DNA of 64,000 bases from Nonomuraea dietziae (lineage in GTDB: Bacteria; Actinomycetota; Actinomycetes; Streptosporangiales; Streptosporangiaceae): assembly GCF_014195505.1 (NCBI RefSeq), contig NZ_JACIBV010000001.1, positions 3,410,001 through 3,474,000 of the forward strand, written 5' to 3'. Under the pieces are notes generated by a model. The model made no database searches. It was not told where the DNA came from and saw only the letters and a program-made list of their open reading frames with translations. Position numbers and translations under genes: made by a program. This document shows, in pieces, positions 49,100 to 57,628 of this stretch (position 1 is its first letter; each line of letters starts with the position of its first letter).

Positions 49100-50365
49100 A
49101 TGCGCGTTCTACCCGCCTCACTGGGCCGATCGTTCAACGGGCTGTGGTTCGGCACCGGGGCGGCGAACCTGGGTGACGGCATGGCCCTGTTCGTCCTGCC
49201 GCTGCTCGCCCTCGCCGTCGACGCCTCACCCGGTGGCGTGGCGGCCGTGACGACGGCGCTCACCCTGGCCTGGCCGATCTTCGGGCTGCACGCCGGCTGG
49301 ATCGTCGACAGGGTCGACCGCCGAGCCCTGTTGAGCGGCGTCAACCTCGTCAGGGCGCTCGTGCTGGCGGGGCTCACGGCCGGCCACCTCACCGGCACGC
49401 TGTCGCTGCCGCTGCTCCTGGCCGCGGCGGTGCTGCTCGGCGTCGGCGAGACCCTGGTCGACACCGCGCTCACCTCGACCGTCCCCTCGGTCGTCGAACC
49501 GGCCGGCAGGGGCAGGGCGAACGCGCGGATCGAGGCGACCATCAACGTCACCAACCAGCTGGTGGGGCCGCCGCTCGCGGGCCTGCTGGCGGGCCTCACC
49601 CTGGCCATGGCCACGGGCGTGAGCGCGGGCCTGTACGTCCTGGCGGTCGCAGGGGTCGCGGCGATGACGCTGCGCCGCCCGCCGGTCGGGCCCCTGCCGG
49701 AGGAGGGTGGCCCACGGGTCTCGGGGAGCGGCGGGGTCGTCGCGGGATTCCTCCACCTGTGGCGGCAGCCGGTGGTACGGGCGATCACGCTGTTCACCGC
49801 CGCGATGAACGTGGTCTGGGCGGCCGCGACCGCGCTGCTCGTCGTCTACGCCGTGCGTCCGGGCCCGCTCGGTCTCACCGCCGCCCAGTACGGCCTGCTG
49901 CTGACCGCGATGGCCGTCGGCGGGCTGCTCGCCTCGATGGTGGTCGAGCGGCTGCGGCTGCGGTTCGGCGTGACGACGCTGCTGATCGCGGACGCCGTCG
50001 GCACCGTCCTGCTGGTGGCGCCGGTGGCCTTCGACGCCCCGGTGTGGGCCGTGGCGGCGGGCGCGGTGGTCGCGGGAGCCGGCTCGAGCATCTGGCGGAT
50101 CCTGGTCGCCACCATCCGGCAGAACCTCTCACCGCCGGAGCTGCTGGGGCGCATCTACTCGGCGTCGCGGGTGCTCAGCTGGGGCGTCATCCCGGTCAGC
50201 GCCGCGTTGGCCGGGGTGGGCGCGGAGCTGTCCGACGTGCGGACGGTGTTCGCCGTCGCCACCGGGCTGGCGCTCCTCATCCTGGCCGTCTTCGTGCCGT
50301 TCGCCCGCCGTACGGACCTGTCGGCCGCCATGGAGGCGGACCAGGAGCACCGGGCCCTCGCCTGA
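49100..50365 (+). CDS. MFS transporter
   Basis: A 421-residue major facilitator protein with 12 predicted helices. It has the MFS_3 (macrolide exporter, Mef/EntS-like) look: FGTGAANLGDGMALFVLPLL in helix 1, HAGWIVDRVDRRALL as motif A, ANARIEATINVTNQLVGPPL mid-protein, and SPPELLGRIYSASRVLSWGVIP in the second half. It probably exports a drug-like compound by proton antiport. AGGTGAG lies 4 bases before the ATG, inside the repeated element. Control by the divergent CGNR regulator is likely. Confidence 0.92.
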   Translation: MRVLPASLGRSFNGLWFGTGAANLGDGMALFVLPLLALAVDASPGGVAAVTTALTLAWPIFGLHAGWIVDRVDRRALLSGVNLVRALVLAGLTAGHLTGTLSLPLLLAAAVLLGVGETLVDTALTSTVPSVVEPAGRGRANARIEATINVTNQLVGPPLAGLLAGLTLAMATGVSAGLYVLAVAGVAAMTLRRPPVGPLPEEGGPRVSGSGGVVAGFLHLWRQPVVRAITLFTAAMNVVWAAATALLVVYAVRPGPLGLTAAQYGLLLTAMAVGGLLASMVVERLRLRFGVTTLLIADAVGTVLLVAPVAFDAPVWAVAAGAVVAGAGSSIWRILVATIRQNLSPPELLGRIYSASRVLSWGVIPVSAALAGVGAELSDVRTVFAVATGLALLILAVFVPFARRTDLSAAMEADQEHRALA

Positions 50366-50442
50366 GGCGGGAGCGAGTGATCGCCTCCGTGAGGGGTAGG
50401 CCAGATTCGGGATCGGGCTGTCGGGGAAGGACCTTCACGATC

Positions 50443-50916
50443 ATGGGTGTGCCGCGCTCTTCGCCCCAGTCCGGGCGGTCGATGGCGGCCGCGGCGTTGA
50501 TCGGGGTGGCGGTGATGGCGACGGTCGACGAGATCGTCTTCCACCAGCTCCTGGGCTGGCATCACTTCTACGACCGCTCCACCCCCGCGGTCGGACTGCT
50601 GTCGGACGGCCTGCTGCACACCGCCGAACTGCTCGCCCTGGTGGCCGGGTTCGTGATGTGGGCCGATCTGCGTCGCCGCCGAGCGCTGTCACCAGGCCAC
50701 GCCTGGGCCGGGCTGCTGCTGGGGCTGGGCGGTTTCCAGCTGTTCGACGGCCTGGTCGACCACAAGGTGCTGCGGGTGCACCAGATCCGGTACGGGGTCG
50801 AGCTGCTGCCTTACGACCTGGCATGGAACGCGGCGGGCGCGGTCCTGCTGCTCATCGGCGCCGGGCTGGCACTCAGGGCCAGGCGCGCGCCGGGCGCGAA
50901 GGACCCCGAGAGGTGA
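50443..50916 (+). CDS. DUF2243 membrane protein
   Basis: A 157-residue protein with four predicted helices. Family motifs: VDEIVFHQLLGWHHFYD in the first loop, GLLSDGLLHTAELLAL in helix 2, and GGFQLFDGLVDHKVLRVHQI. The conserved His and Asp residues suggest metal or haem binding. It overlaps the next gene by 4 bases (GTGA). DUF2243 and CtaG-like genes are often paired, which hints at copper handling or oxidase assembly. The ribosome site is weak; an internal ATG at 50482 is possible. Confidence 0.87.
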   Translation: MGVPRSSPQSGRSMAAAALIGVAVMATVDEIVFHQLLGWHHFYDRSTPAVGLLSDGLLHTAELLALVAGFVMWADLRRRRALSPGHAWAGLLLGLGGFQLFDGLVDHKVLRVHQIRYGVELLPYDLAWNAAGAVLLLIGAGLALRARRAPGAKDPER

Positions 50917-51746
50917 CGGCGCACGAGCACGCCTCCGCCGGGCTGGACGCCTGGCAGGTGGCGGCGGCGATCATCGGCGCGCTGGCGGTCGCCCTCTACC
51001 TGGGGGCGGCGCGACGGCTGGGCCGCAGGGGCGACGCCTGGTCGTGGAGGCCAACCGCCTCGTTCACCGCCGGCGGCCTGTCCCTGGTGGCCGCCGCCAC
51101 ACTGGAGCCGCCAGGGGAGCCGTTCACCGCTCACATGGCCCAGCATCTGGTCGCGGGGATGGCCGCTCCGCTGCTGATGGCGCTGGGGCGCCCGTTGACG
51201 CTGGCGCTGCGGGCGCTGCGGCCCGGCGCCCGGCGGCGCGGACTGCTGGCGGTGGCGCATTCACCTCCGGTGTCGTGGCTGGTCTTCCCGCCGACGGCGG
51301 CGGTGCTGGATCTGGGCGGGCTGTGGTTGCTGTACCGCACACCGCTGCTCGCCGCCGCCCAGGAGCGGCCATGGCTGCACGCCGCCGTGCATATCCACGT
51401 CGTGGCGGCCGGCTTCCTGCTGGCCTTCTCCGTCTGTCAGCTCGACCCGCTGCGCCGGCGCTGGAGCCTGCCGTGGCGCGCGGCCACGCTGCTCGCGGCG
51501 GGGACCGCTCACGCCGTCCTGGCCAAGACCCTGTACGCCACTCCCCCGCCCGGCACCGGCTTCGCCGTCCCCGATCTGCGCACCGGCGCCCAGCTGATGT
51601 ACTACGGCGGCGATCTGGTCGAACTCGGCCTGGCCACCGTGCTGGCCGTCCAGTGGTACGCCGTCACAGGCCGGACCCACGCCCGCGCCCTCCGCCGGGC
51701 TCGGCTCCTCCAAGAGCCTGTCACCCCGCCTTTCGGGCGTCGCTGA
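50913..51746 (+). CDS. ctaG: caa3-type CtaG cytochrome c oxidase assembly protein
   Basis: A 277-residue membrane protein with seven predicted helices. It has CtaG_caa3 features: the FTAHMAQHLVAGMAAPLLMA segment with two His, HAAVHIHVVAAGFLLAFSVC with further His, and YYGGDLVELGLATVLAVQW in the last helix. The His-rich helices could carry copper to cytochrome oxidase. It starts at a GTG within the DUF2243 stop and is translationally coupled to it. Confidence 0.85.
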   Translation: MTAHEHASAGLDAWQVAAAIIGALAVALYLGAARRLGRRGDAWSWRPTASFTAGGLSLVAAATLEPPGEPFTAHMAQHLVAGMAAPLLMALGRPLTLALRALRPGARRRGLLAVAHSPPVSWLVFPPTAAVLDLGGLWLLYRTPLLAAAQERPWLHAAVHIHVVAAGFLLAFSVCQLDPLRRRWSLPWRAATLLAAGTAHAVLAKTLYATPPPGTGFAVPDLRTGAQLMYYGGDLVELGLATVLAVQWYAVTGRTHARALRRARLLQEPVTPPFGRR

Positions 51747-51768
51747 AGCGCGGTGTCGGTCCGTGGGG

Positions 51769-54700
51769 TCAGCCGCACACCTCGACCGCGGGGAGGTCCG
51801 GCAGGTGGGCCGCCCACTCCTGTTCGGTGAGCGTCCTGCCGGATCGGCCGCAGAGGGCGGTGGCGACGGCCGAGGGGGCGACGGGGTACTCGTGCCGCCC
51901 GCCGTACTGGTCGAAGGTGATCAGCCTGGCGCCGTCGGGAGTGAAGGCCGCCAGCTGGACGCTCCCCCTGTCGTCGTCGAGCGGCGCGCCGACCGGCCGG
52001 CCGGAGATCAGGTCGTAGAGGCGCAGCCGGCCGTCGCCGCCCACGACCGCGGCCAGGTCCTCGGTGGGCGAGATGACAGGCGGCTGGGCAGGCGTGCCGG
52101 AGACACCTCTGATGACGGTCCTGGACGAGCCCGCGTGGTCCCAGACCGTGAGGCGGCCCCTGCTGTCGGCCGTGACGAACTCTCCCGCCCTGGTGAAAGC
52201 GCCGTAGACGACGCTGGTCGCCCTGCCGGTGGCGGTCAGGCCGCCGCCCAGCTTCCTGCCGGTGGCGGTGTCGAGGAAGACCGGCCTGTCCGCCAGCACG
52301 GCGAGTCTGGAGCCGTCGGGGCTGAAGGCGACGTCGGTGAGCGCGTTCTGCTCGGCCGACCACAGGAGTTCGCCCTTCCGCCAGTCCCACAACTGGAGGG
52401 CGGATCGCGTCGAGTCGTCGGAGATCGTGAGATCGACGGCCACCCTTCCCCCGTCGGGGCTGAAGCCCCGCAGGAACGCCTGCGTCCGGTCGCTCAGCGT
52501 GAACCGCCTGATCTCCTTGCCGGTGGCGGTGTCGTGGACCCTGAGGTAGGTGGTGTTGCGCACCTCGCCCGGCGGTGTGCCGGTGATGTGGAAGGTGGCC
52601 ATGGCGACCTGCCGGCCGTCGGGGCTGAAGGCCGCGCCGAGGAAGTCGGAGTCGCCAGGGGGGCCGCCGCGCAGCGGCATCCGGCGCTTGCCCGCGCCGG
52701 TGAGGTAGAGGGCGCGGTCGCCGGTTTCCTCGCTGCCGCGTAGCTCCACGGTGCGGACCCGGTCAGGGCTGATCGCGACCGTCTGCAGCTCCTCGTCGAT
52801 CGGCGTGGTGAGGGCCGAGATGTCGAGGGTGAAGACGCGATCCTCGCTGAGGTAGCGCAGCGTCCTGCCGTCGGGGTCGAATCGCGGCCGTGGCCGTGTC
52901 ACCTCGGCCGCCTGCGAGCCGGGGTCGGCTGCGGAGCTGACGGTGAGCGTGGCGAGGAGCATGCCGTGACCCCAGAGCTGGATCTCGTTCTCCGTCGCGG
53001 AGGCCAGCAGCCGCTCGTCGTGGCTGATGACCACGCGGCCCTGGTTCCACCGGTCGGGACCGACATCGATCAGCGAGCCGGTGCTGAACACCGTCGGGTC
53101 CGACAGGTCAGCGGTGCCGATCCTCGCCCCTGGCAGCACCTCGAGCAGCCAGCCCTTCCTGGTGACGGCCAGCGGGTCGGGACAGTGCCTGCACGGCTCC
53201 TGCGCGCGTCTGCTGCCGGTGAGTCTCAGGCTCGGCAGCGCGAACCTGCCGATCGTCCCCGGTCTGCCGTGGTGCATGTAGAGCGCCGAGCCGTCGGGGG
53301 TCATGGCGCCGTTGTAGAAGCCGGGCAGCGCCGCGGTTCTTCCGGTCTGGAGGTCCCAGAGGGTGAAGGTGTCCCGTTGCAGGATCACGTAGCGGTCGAC
53401 CGTGCCGAACGTGACGGCGGCCACGTCGAACTGGTCGCCGCCGATGGCGGTGCGGAACGGCCACGCGCGTCTGACCTTCCCCGTCTTCGCCTCCCACGCG
53501 TGGACGCCCCTGCTGGTCAGGACCACCAGCACCTGGCCCGACGGGCTCAGCGCCACGTCGATCGGCGTGCCCTTGACGCCGAGCTTCACCTTCCCGACCT
53601 GACGGCGGCCGACCACGTCCCACAGGCGCGCCTCGTTGGCGCTGACGCTGACCAGGGTCCTGCTGTCGGCGCTGAGCGTGCGGATCGTCTCGGGTTCGGT
53701 CGCGGGGTCCTGGAACATGCCGGTCTCGCGCTTGGCGAGGGAGTCGTTCATGGCCTTGCGGGTCTGGGGGGTCGGGTGGAGCCGCCAGGCCGCGACGCTC
53801 AGCAGTCCGCCGAGCCGTGGATCGGTGGCGCGGATCGTCCCCGCGGCCGCCGCGATCCTGGCCGCCTCCGCGGCCCTGAACCGGTCGTCGGCCACCTTGC
53901 CCTGCCAGACCGCCACCCCTGTGGCGGCCAGCGAGACCACCAGCAGGACGGCCAGGCTCATCGACAGCAGCCTGGTCCTGCGCGCCCTGCGGCGGCCCAG
54001 CGCGGCCCCCGCGTCGAGGAAGTCCCGCTCGAACCCGGCCAGCGTGATGTCCTTGCGGCCGGTGGCCGCCCACTGCAGCGCGTTCTCCAGCGAGTGCCCC
54101 GCGAACAGGTCGCCGTCGCGCCTGCCGCGGTCCTCCCACCGCCTGGCGGCGGCCAGGATGTCGCGGTGGGCGGCGAGGCCGTCCCTGTTCGTCTCGATCC
54201 AGCGGCGGAACCTTGGCCAGGCGTGCGGCAGCGCGGGCCTGGCCAGCCGTACCTCGTCGCCGCTGATCTCCAGGAGGTAGCCGAACACCCGCAGCACGCC
54301 CTGCGCCTCGGCGAACTCGCTGAGACGCGCCCGCCGTACGGACAGCTCGCCCTCCTCGTCCACCGTGACCAGCCGCAGGAAGACCTGCGCGGCCAGTTCG
54401 CGGTCGGCGGGGCTCAGCATGCCGTACGCCTCCTCCGCGAGCGGGCCGAGGCCGGGATCGTGGGCGTCCGTCGTGAGGTGGGAGGCTCTGCCGCCTTCGG
54501 CCAGCAGCCTGGCGGTGTCGAGCTGGCCGTCGCCGCTGATCAGGGCGAGCAGCAGGGCGCGGGCCGTGGGCCGCAGCAGCGGGTCCTTGCGCAGCGCGGC
54601 GTGGACCAGCGGCCTGAGCGACTCGGGCAGGCAGGTGAGGTCCGGCTCGACCGACATGACCTGGTGCATGACGGCACCGAACGTCTCGGCCTTGAACGGA

Positions 54701-55326
54701 TCCCTGCCCGTCGCGGCGAAGAGCATGATCCCGCCCCACGCGAACACGTCGGCGGGCGCCCCCGCCCGCTCGCCCGTGAACACCTCGGGCGCCATGTAGG
54801 TGGGCGTCCCTGAGATCAGTCCTGTCGCGGTCAGCGACATCTCCAGCGTCCGCGCCAGCCCGAAGTCGATCACCCTCGGACCGTCGGGGCCGAGCAGCAC
54901 GTTGTCGGGCTTCATGTCCCTGTGGATCACACCCGCGTCGTGGATGGCGGTCAGCGCGGTGGCGATGCCGGTCGCGAGCCTGTGCAGGTCTCCCGGGGTG
55001 AAGACCCTGCCCCCTCGTACCGCGCCGCCCAGGCTGGGCCCTTCCACGTACTCACTGACCAGGTACGGCCTGGGCCCGGTGAGGTCTGCCTCGATCACGC
55101 CCGCCGTGCAGAAGGAGGAGACCCTGCGGGCCGCGGTGACCTCGCGCTGCAGCAGGCTCACGTCGACGCCGTGCAGCATCTTGATCGCCACGCGGCGTCC
55201 GGCCTGGTCGTACGCCTCGTAGACCACGCCCTGACCGCCCGCGCCCAGCCGCCCGGCGAGCCAGTAGTCCCCGATGCGCAGCGGATCCCCCGCAACAAGT
55301 GTCACAGGATCTTGGATGGAGGACAT
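51769..55326 (-). CDS. transmembrane Ser/Thr protein kinase with C-terminal WD40-like propeller
   Basis: An 1,185-residue protein. Kinase domain at about 20-265: glycine loop GRLGAGGQGVVYEA, Lys49 in VAIKML, HRDMKPDN with Asp137, DFG at 154-156, and GTPTYMAPE. A helical linker (about 290-450) is followed by one membrane helix (about 454-474). Outside lies a beta-propeller of about 700 residues with repeated FSPDGxxVA / FTPDG strands. The propeller probably senses or binds an extracellular partner. The start at 55326 lacks a good ribosome site. Such kinases can phosphorylate AfsR-type regulators; one is encoded 7 kb away, but a link is only a guess. Confidence 0.93.
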   Translation of the reverse strand: MSSIQDPVTLVAGDPLRIGDYWLAGRLGAGGQGVVYEAYDQAGRRVAIKMLHGVDVSLLQREVTAARRVSSFCTAGVIEADLTGPRPYLVSEYVEGPSLGGAVRGGRVFTPGDLHRLATGIATALTAIHDAGVIHRDMKPDNVLLGPDGPRVIDFGLARTLEMSLTATGLISGTPTYMAPEVFTGERAGAPADVFAWGGIMLFAATGRDPFKAETFGAVMHQVMSVEPDLTCLPESLRPLVHAALRKDPLLRPTARALLLALISGDGQLDTARLLAEGGRASHLTTDAHDPGLGPLAEEAYGMLSPADRELAAQVFLRLVTVDEEGELSVRRARLSEFAEAQGVLRVFGYLLEISGDEVRLARPALPHAWPRFRRWIETNRDGLAAHRDILAAARRWEDRGRRDGDLFAGHSLENALQWAATGRKDITLAGFERDFLDAGAALGRRRARRTRLLSMSLAVLLVVSLAATGVAVWQGKVADDRFRAAEAARIAAAAGTIRATDPRLGGLLSVAAWRLHPTPQTRKAMNDSLAKRETGMFQDPATEPETIRTLSADSRTLVSVSANEARLWDVVGRRQVGKVKLGVKGTPIDVALSPSGQVLVVLTSRGVHAWEAKTGKVRRAWPFRTAIGGDQFDVAAVTFGTVDRYVILQRDTFTLWDLQTGRTAALPGFYNGAMTPDGSALYMHHGRPGTIGRFALPSLRLTGSRRAQEPCRHCPDPLAVTRKGWLLEVLPGARIGTADLSDPTVFSTGSLIDVGPDRWNQGRVVISHDERLLASATENEIQLWGHGMLLATLTVSSAADPGSQAAEVTRPRPRFDPDGRTLRYLSEDRVFTLDISALTTPIDEELQTVAISPDRVRTVELRGSEETGDRALYLTGAGKRRMPLRGGPPGDSDFLGAAFSPDGRQVAMATFHITGTPPGEVRNTTYLRVHDTATGKEIRRFTLSDRTQAFLRGFSPDGGRVAVDLTISDDSTRSALQLWDWRKGELLWSAEQNALTDVAFSPDGSRLAVLADRPVFLDTATGRKLGGGLTATGRATSVVYGAFTRAGEFVTADSRGRLTVWDHAGSSRTVIRGVSGTPAQPPVISPTEDLAAVVGGDGRLRLYDLISGRPVGAPLDDDRGSVQLAAFTPDGARLITFDQYGGRHEYPVAPSAVATALCGRSGRTLTEQEWAAHLPDLPAVEVCG

Positions 55327-55506
55327 CGCGACAAAGTTCGTGTATCCCCCGTATTGCCGTGTCTGTTGTGGTTGATGGTGCCAGATGACGCGAGGCCCGC
55401 CGACGATGCCGACATGGGCCCGTTCCGGAACTCTCCCCCGCGAGGGGGAGCGTCGTCGCCCGCCATGGGGAGGGCCACGCAGGGGGCGGCTGCCAGCCTT
55501 GACGGC

Positions 55507-55962
55507 ATGACGATGTGGATCGGGCGACGGGCGGGCTGGGCGGCGATCGGGTGGACGCTGCTCTACGTGGTGTCGAAGGCGCTCTTCGCCCTCGACGGGC
55601 GGCTCGGCGTCACCGGCGGGCCTCGAGTGCTCCCCGACGCCTACCTCGGCTACGGACCGGGGGAGGTCGCGCAGGCTCAGTGGGCCAACGCCGCGGCAGG
55701 GGCGCTCATCATCGGGTTGCTGCTGGCGTCCTTCCTGCCGATCCGTCGTCCGCTGCCGCGACGGGCGCTGATCGTGACGCTGTGGCTGTGCGTCGCCATG
55801 GCCGCGGCGGGCGCGGTCGGCATGCTGGGCGGGGCCGTGCTGACCGGCAGGGGCGGCGCCGTCTTCGGCGGCTACTGCGCGGTCTGGGCGCTCCTCCTGA
55901 CGACCGCGACCCTCGCCTTCCACCGCCGTACCGCCGCTGGCCGACGGGTGGAGCCGTCATGA
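55507..55962 (+). CDS. hypothetical four-helix membrane protein
   Basis: A 151-residue protein with four predicted helices (about 8-28, 58-78, 86-112, 116-135) and short loops. Motifs: WTLLYVVSKALFALDGRLGV, AYLGYGPGEVAQAQWANAA. I recognise no named family, though the look is that of small actinomycete proteins of the DUF3995 kind. It is divergent from the kinase gene with 180 bases between them. Confidence 0.65.
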   Translation: MTMWIGRRAGWAAIGWTLLYVVSKALFALDGRLGVTGGPRVLPDAYLGYGPGEVAQAQWANAAAGALIIGLLLASFLPIRRPLPRRALIVTLWLCVAMAAAGAVGMLGGAVLTGRGGAVFGGYCAVWALLLTTATLAFHRRTAAGRRVEPS

Positions 55963-56027
55963 GGAGGCGGGCATGGCCGGATATGCAATGTTCGTGTCAT
56001 TGACGCCATAGTGCCCCGCTGACCAGC

Positions 56028-57002
56028 ATGAAGGACATGCAGCGACGTGTCGTCATGGTGATCTTCGAGGGGTTCCAGCTCCTCGACATGGCCGGGCCCG
56101 CCGACGTGTTCGCCATGGCGGCGCTGCTGAGCGGCGAAGGCGATTATCAGGTCGAGGTGACCTCCCTGCGGGAGGGAAACGTCCGCGCGGTCAACGGCAT
56201 CGCCATCGCCGTCGACACGCCGATCGCCGACGTCACAGGGCCCATCGACACGCTCGTGGTCGTCGGCGGATGGGCCACCATGGAGCTCCTCGCGAACAGG
56301 GAGCTCGTCGACGGCATCGCGCGCCTGGCCGGTTCGTCCCGCCGGGTCACGTCCGTGTGCAGCGGCGCGCTGTTGCTGGCCGAGGCGGGGCTGCTGGACG
56401 GCATGCGCGCGACCACCCACTGGCTGGCCGCCGACGAGCTGCGCGGCAGGTATCCGCGCGTCGAGGTGGACTCCGACCCCATCTACGTCAAGGAGGGACA
56501 GGTCTGGACCTCGGCAGGCGTGACGGCGGGCATCGACCTGGCCCTCGCGCTCGTGGCCGAGGACCACGGGCACGCGCTCGCCAGGGACGTGGCCTGCGCG
56601 CTGGTCGTCTACCTGCACAGGCCAGGCGGGCAGAGCCAGTTCAGCGTGCCGATGAACGCGCTGCCCCCGCGCAGCGAGCCGTTGCGCGAGCTGCAGGCGT
56701 TCATCGACGCCAACCCCGCCGACGACCTGAGCGTGCCCGCGCTCGCCCGGCACGCGGGGATGAGCGAGCGGCACTTCTCCCGCGTCTTCACCGAGCAGTC
56801 CGGCGTGTCTCCTGGCCGCTACGTCGAGCTCAGCAGGGCCGACGCGGCCAGGCGGCTGCTGGAGACGACCGACCACCCGCTCGAACGCGTGGCGAGGGAG
56901 GCGGGCCTCGGCACGCCGGAGACCCTCTATCGCGTCTTCCGCCGCCACTGGCGGATCTCACCGGGCGACTACCGTCGCCGATTCCAGGCAAAGGAGTGCT
57001 GA
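56028..57002 (+). CDS. GlxA-type regulator: DJ-1/PfpI domain plus AraC HTH
   Basis: A 324-residue regulator. The DJ-1/PfpI domain spans about 5-180 (VVMVIFEGFQLLDMAGPADV, the nucleophile elbow SVCSGALLLAEAGLLDG with Cys, then ATTHW). A double AraC helix-turn-helix follows at about 225-322 (DLSVPALARHAGMSERHFSR, RRLLETTDHPLERVAREAGL). Such proteins sense small molecules and activate neighbours. The next gene, 2 bases away, encodes a stand-alone DJ-1/PfpI enzyme, which is its probable target and shares the cofactor-free fold. The start could be 56028 or 56037. Confidence 0.92.
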   Translation: MKDMQRRVVMVIFEGFQLLDMAGPADVFAMAALLSGEGDYQVEVTSLREGNVRAVNGIAIAVDTPIADVTGPIDTLVVVGGWATMELLANRELVDGIARLAGSSRRVTSVCSGALLLAEAGLLDGMRATTHWLAADELRGRYPRVEVDSDPIYVKEGQVWTSAGVTAGIDLALALVAEDHGHALARDVACALVVYLHRPGGQSQFSVPMNALPPRSEPLRELQAFIDANPADDLSVPALARHAGMSERHFSRVFTEQSGVSPGRYVELSRADAARRLLETTDHPLERVAREAGLGTPETLYRVFRRHWRISPGDYRRRFQAKEC

Positions 57003-57004
57003 CC

Positions 57005-57628
57005 ATGCAGGTCGCCATCCCGCTGTATCCGCGTTTCACCGCGCTCGACGCCGTCGGGCCGTACACCGTGCTGGCCTTCGCCCCCGGCTTCACCGTCACG
57101 TTCGTCGCCGCCGAGCCGGGACCCGTCACCGACGACAAGGGCAGCCTCACCCTCGAGGCGACGGCGAGCTACGCGAGCATTCCCAGGCCCGACGTGATCC
57201 TGGTGCCGGGCGGCATCGGGACCTTCGACGCGCTCGGCGACCAGGCGCTTGTCGACTGGATCACCGAGGCGCACCCGCACAGCCGGTGGACGACCTCGGT
57301 CTGCAGCGGGGCCCTCCTGCTGGGCGCCGCCGGGCTGCTCGACGGCAGGAAGGCCACCACGCACTGGGCCCTGCTCGAGCACCTGGCCACGTACAGCGCC
57401 GAGCCGGTGAGCGAGCGGACCGTGGTGGAGGGCAAGATCGTGACGGCGGCCGGGGTCTCGGCGGGGATCGACATGGCGCTCACCCTGCTCGCCCAGGCCA
57501 GTGACGTGGAGACGGCGCAGGCCGTCCAGCTGGCCATCGAGTACGACCCGCAGCCGCCGTTCAACGCCGGCTCGCCCAGGACCGCTCCCGCGGGGCTGAC
57601 CGAGCGGGCCATCCAACTGATCGTCTAG
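57005..57628 (+). CDS. DJ-1/PfpI family protein, isonitrile hydratase-like
   Basis: A 207-residue single-domain DJ-1/PfpI protein. The nucleophile elbow is TSVCSGALLLGAAGLLDGRK with the active Cys, preceded by VILVPGGIGTFDAL and followed by ATTHWALLEHL. Isonitrile hydratase (InhA) shares this layout; hydratase or glyoxalase activity is possible. AAGGAG lies 8 bases before the ATG within the end of the GlxA gene, so the two are co-translated. The 3' end overlaps the convergent carboxylesterase gene by 4 bases. Confidence 0.88.
   Translation: MQVAIPLYPRFTALDAVGPYTVLAFAPGFTVTFVAAEPGPVTDDKGSLTLEATASYASIPRPDVILVPGGIGTFDALGDQALVDWITEAHPHSRWTTSVCSGALLLGAAGLLDGRKATTHWALLEHLATYSAEPVSERTVVEGKIVTAAGVSAGIDMALTLLAQASDVETAQAVQLAIEYDPQPPFNAGSPRTAPAGLTERAIQLIV

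Noticed and set aside
52966-54813. Long open frame on the plus strand, 615 codons
   Set aside because: It lies antisense to the kinase/propeller gene and reads as Arg/Gly/Pro/Ala-rich low-complexity sequence. It is the usual shadow of a GC-rich gene.
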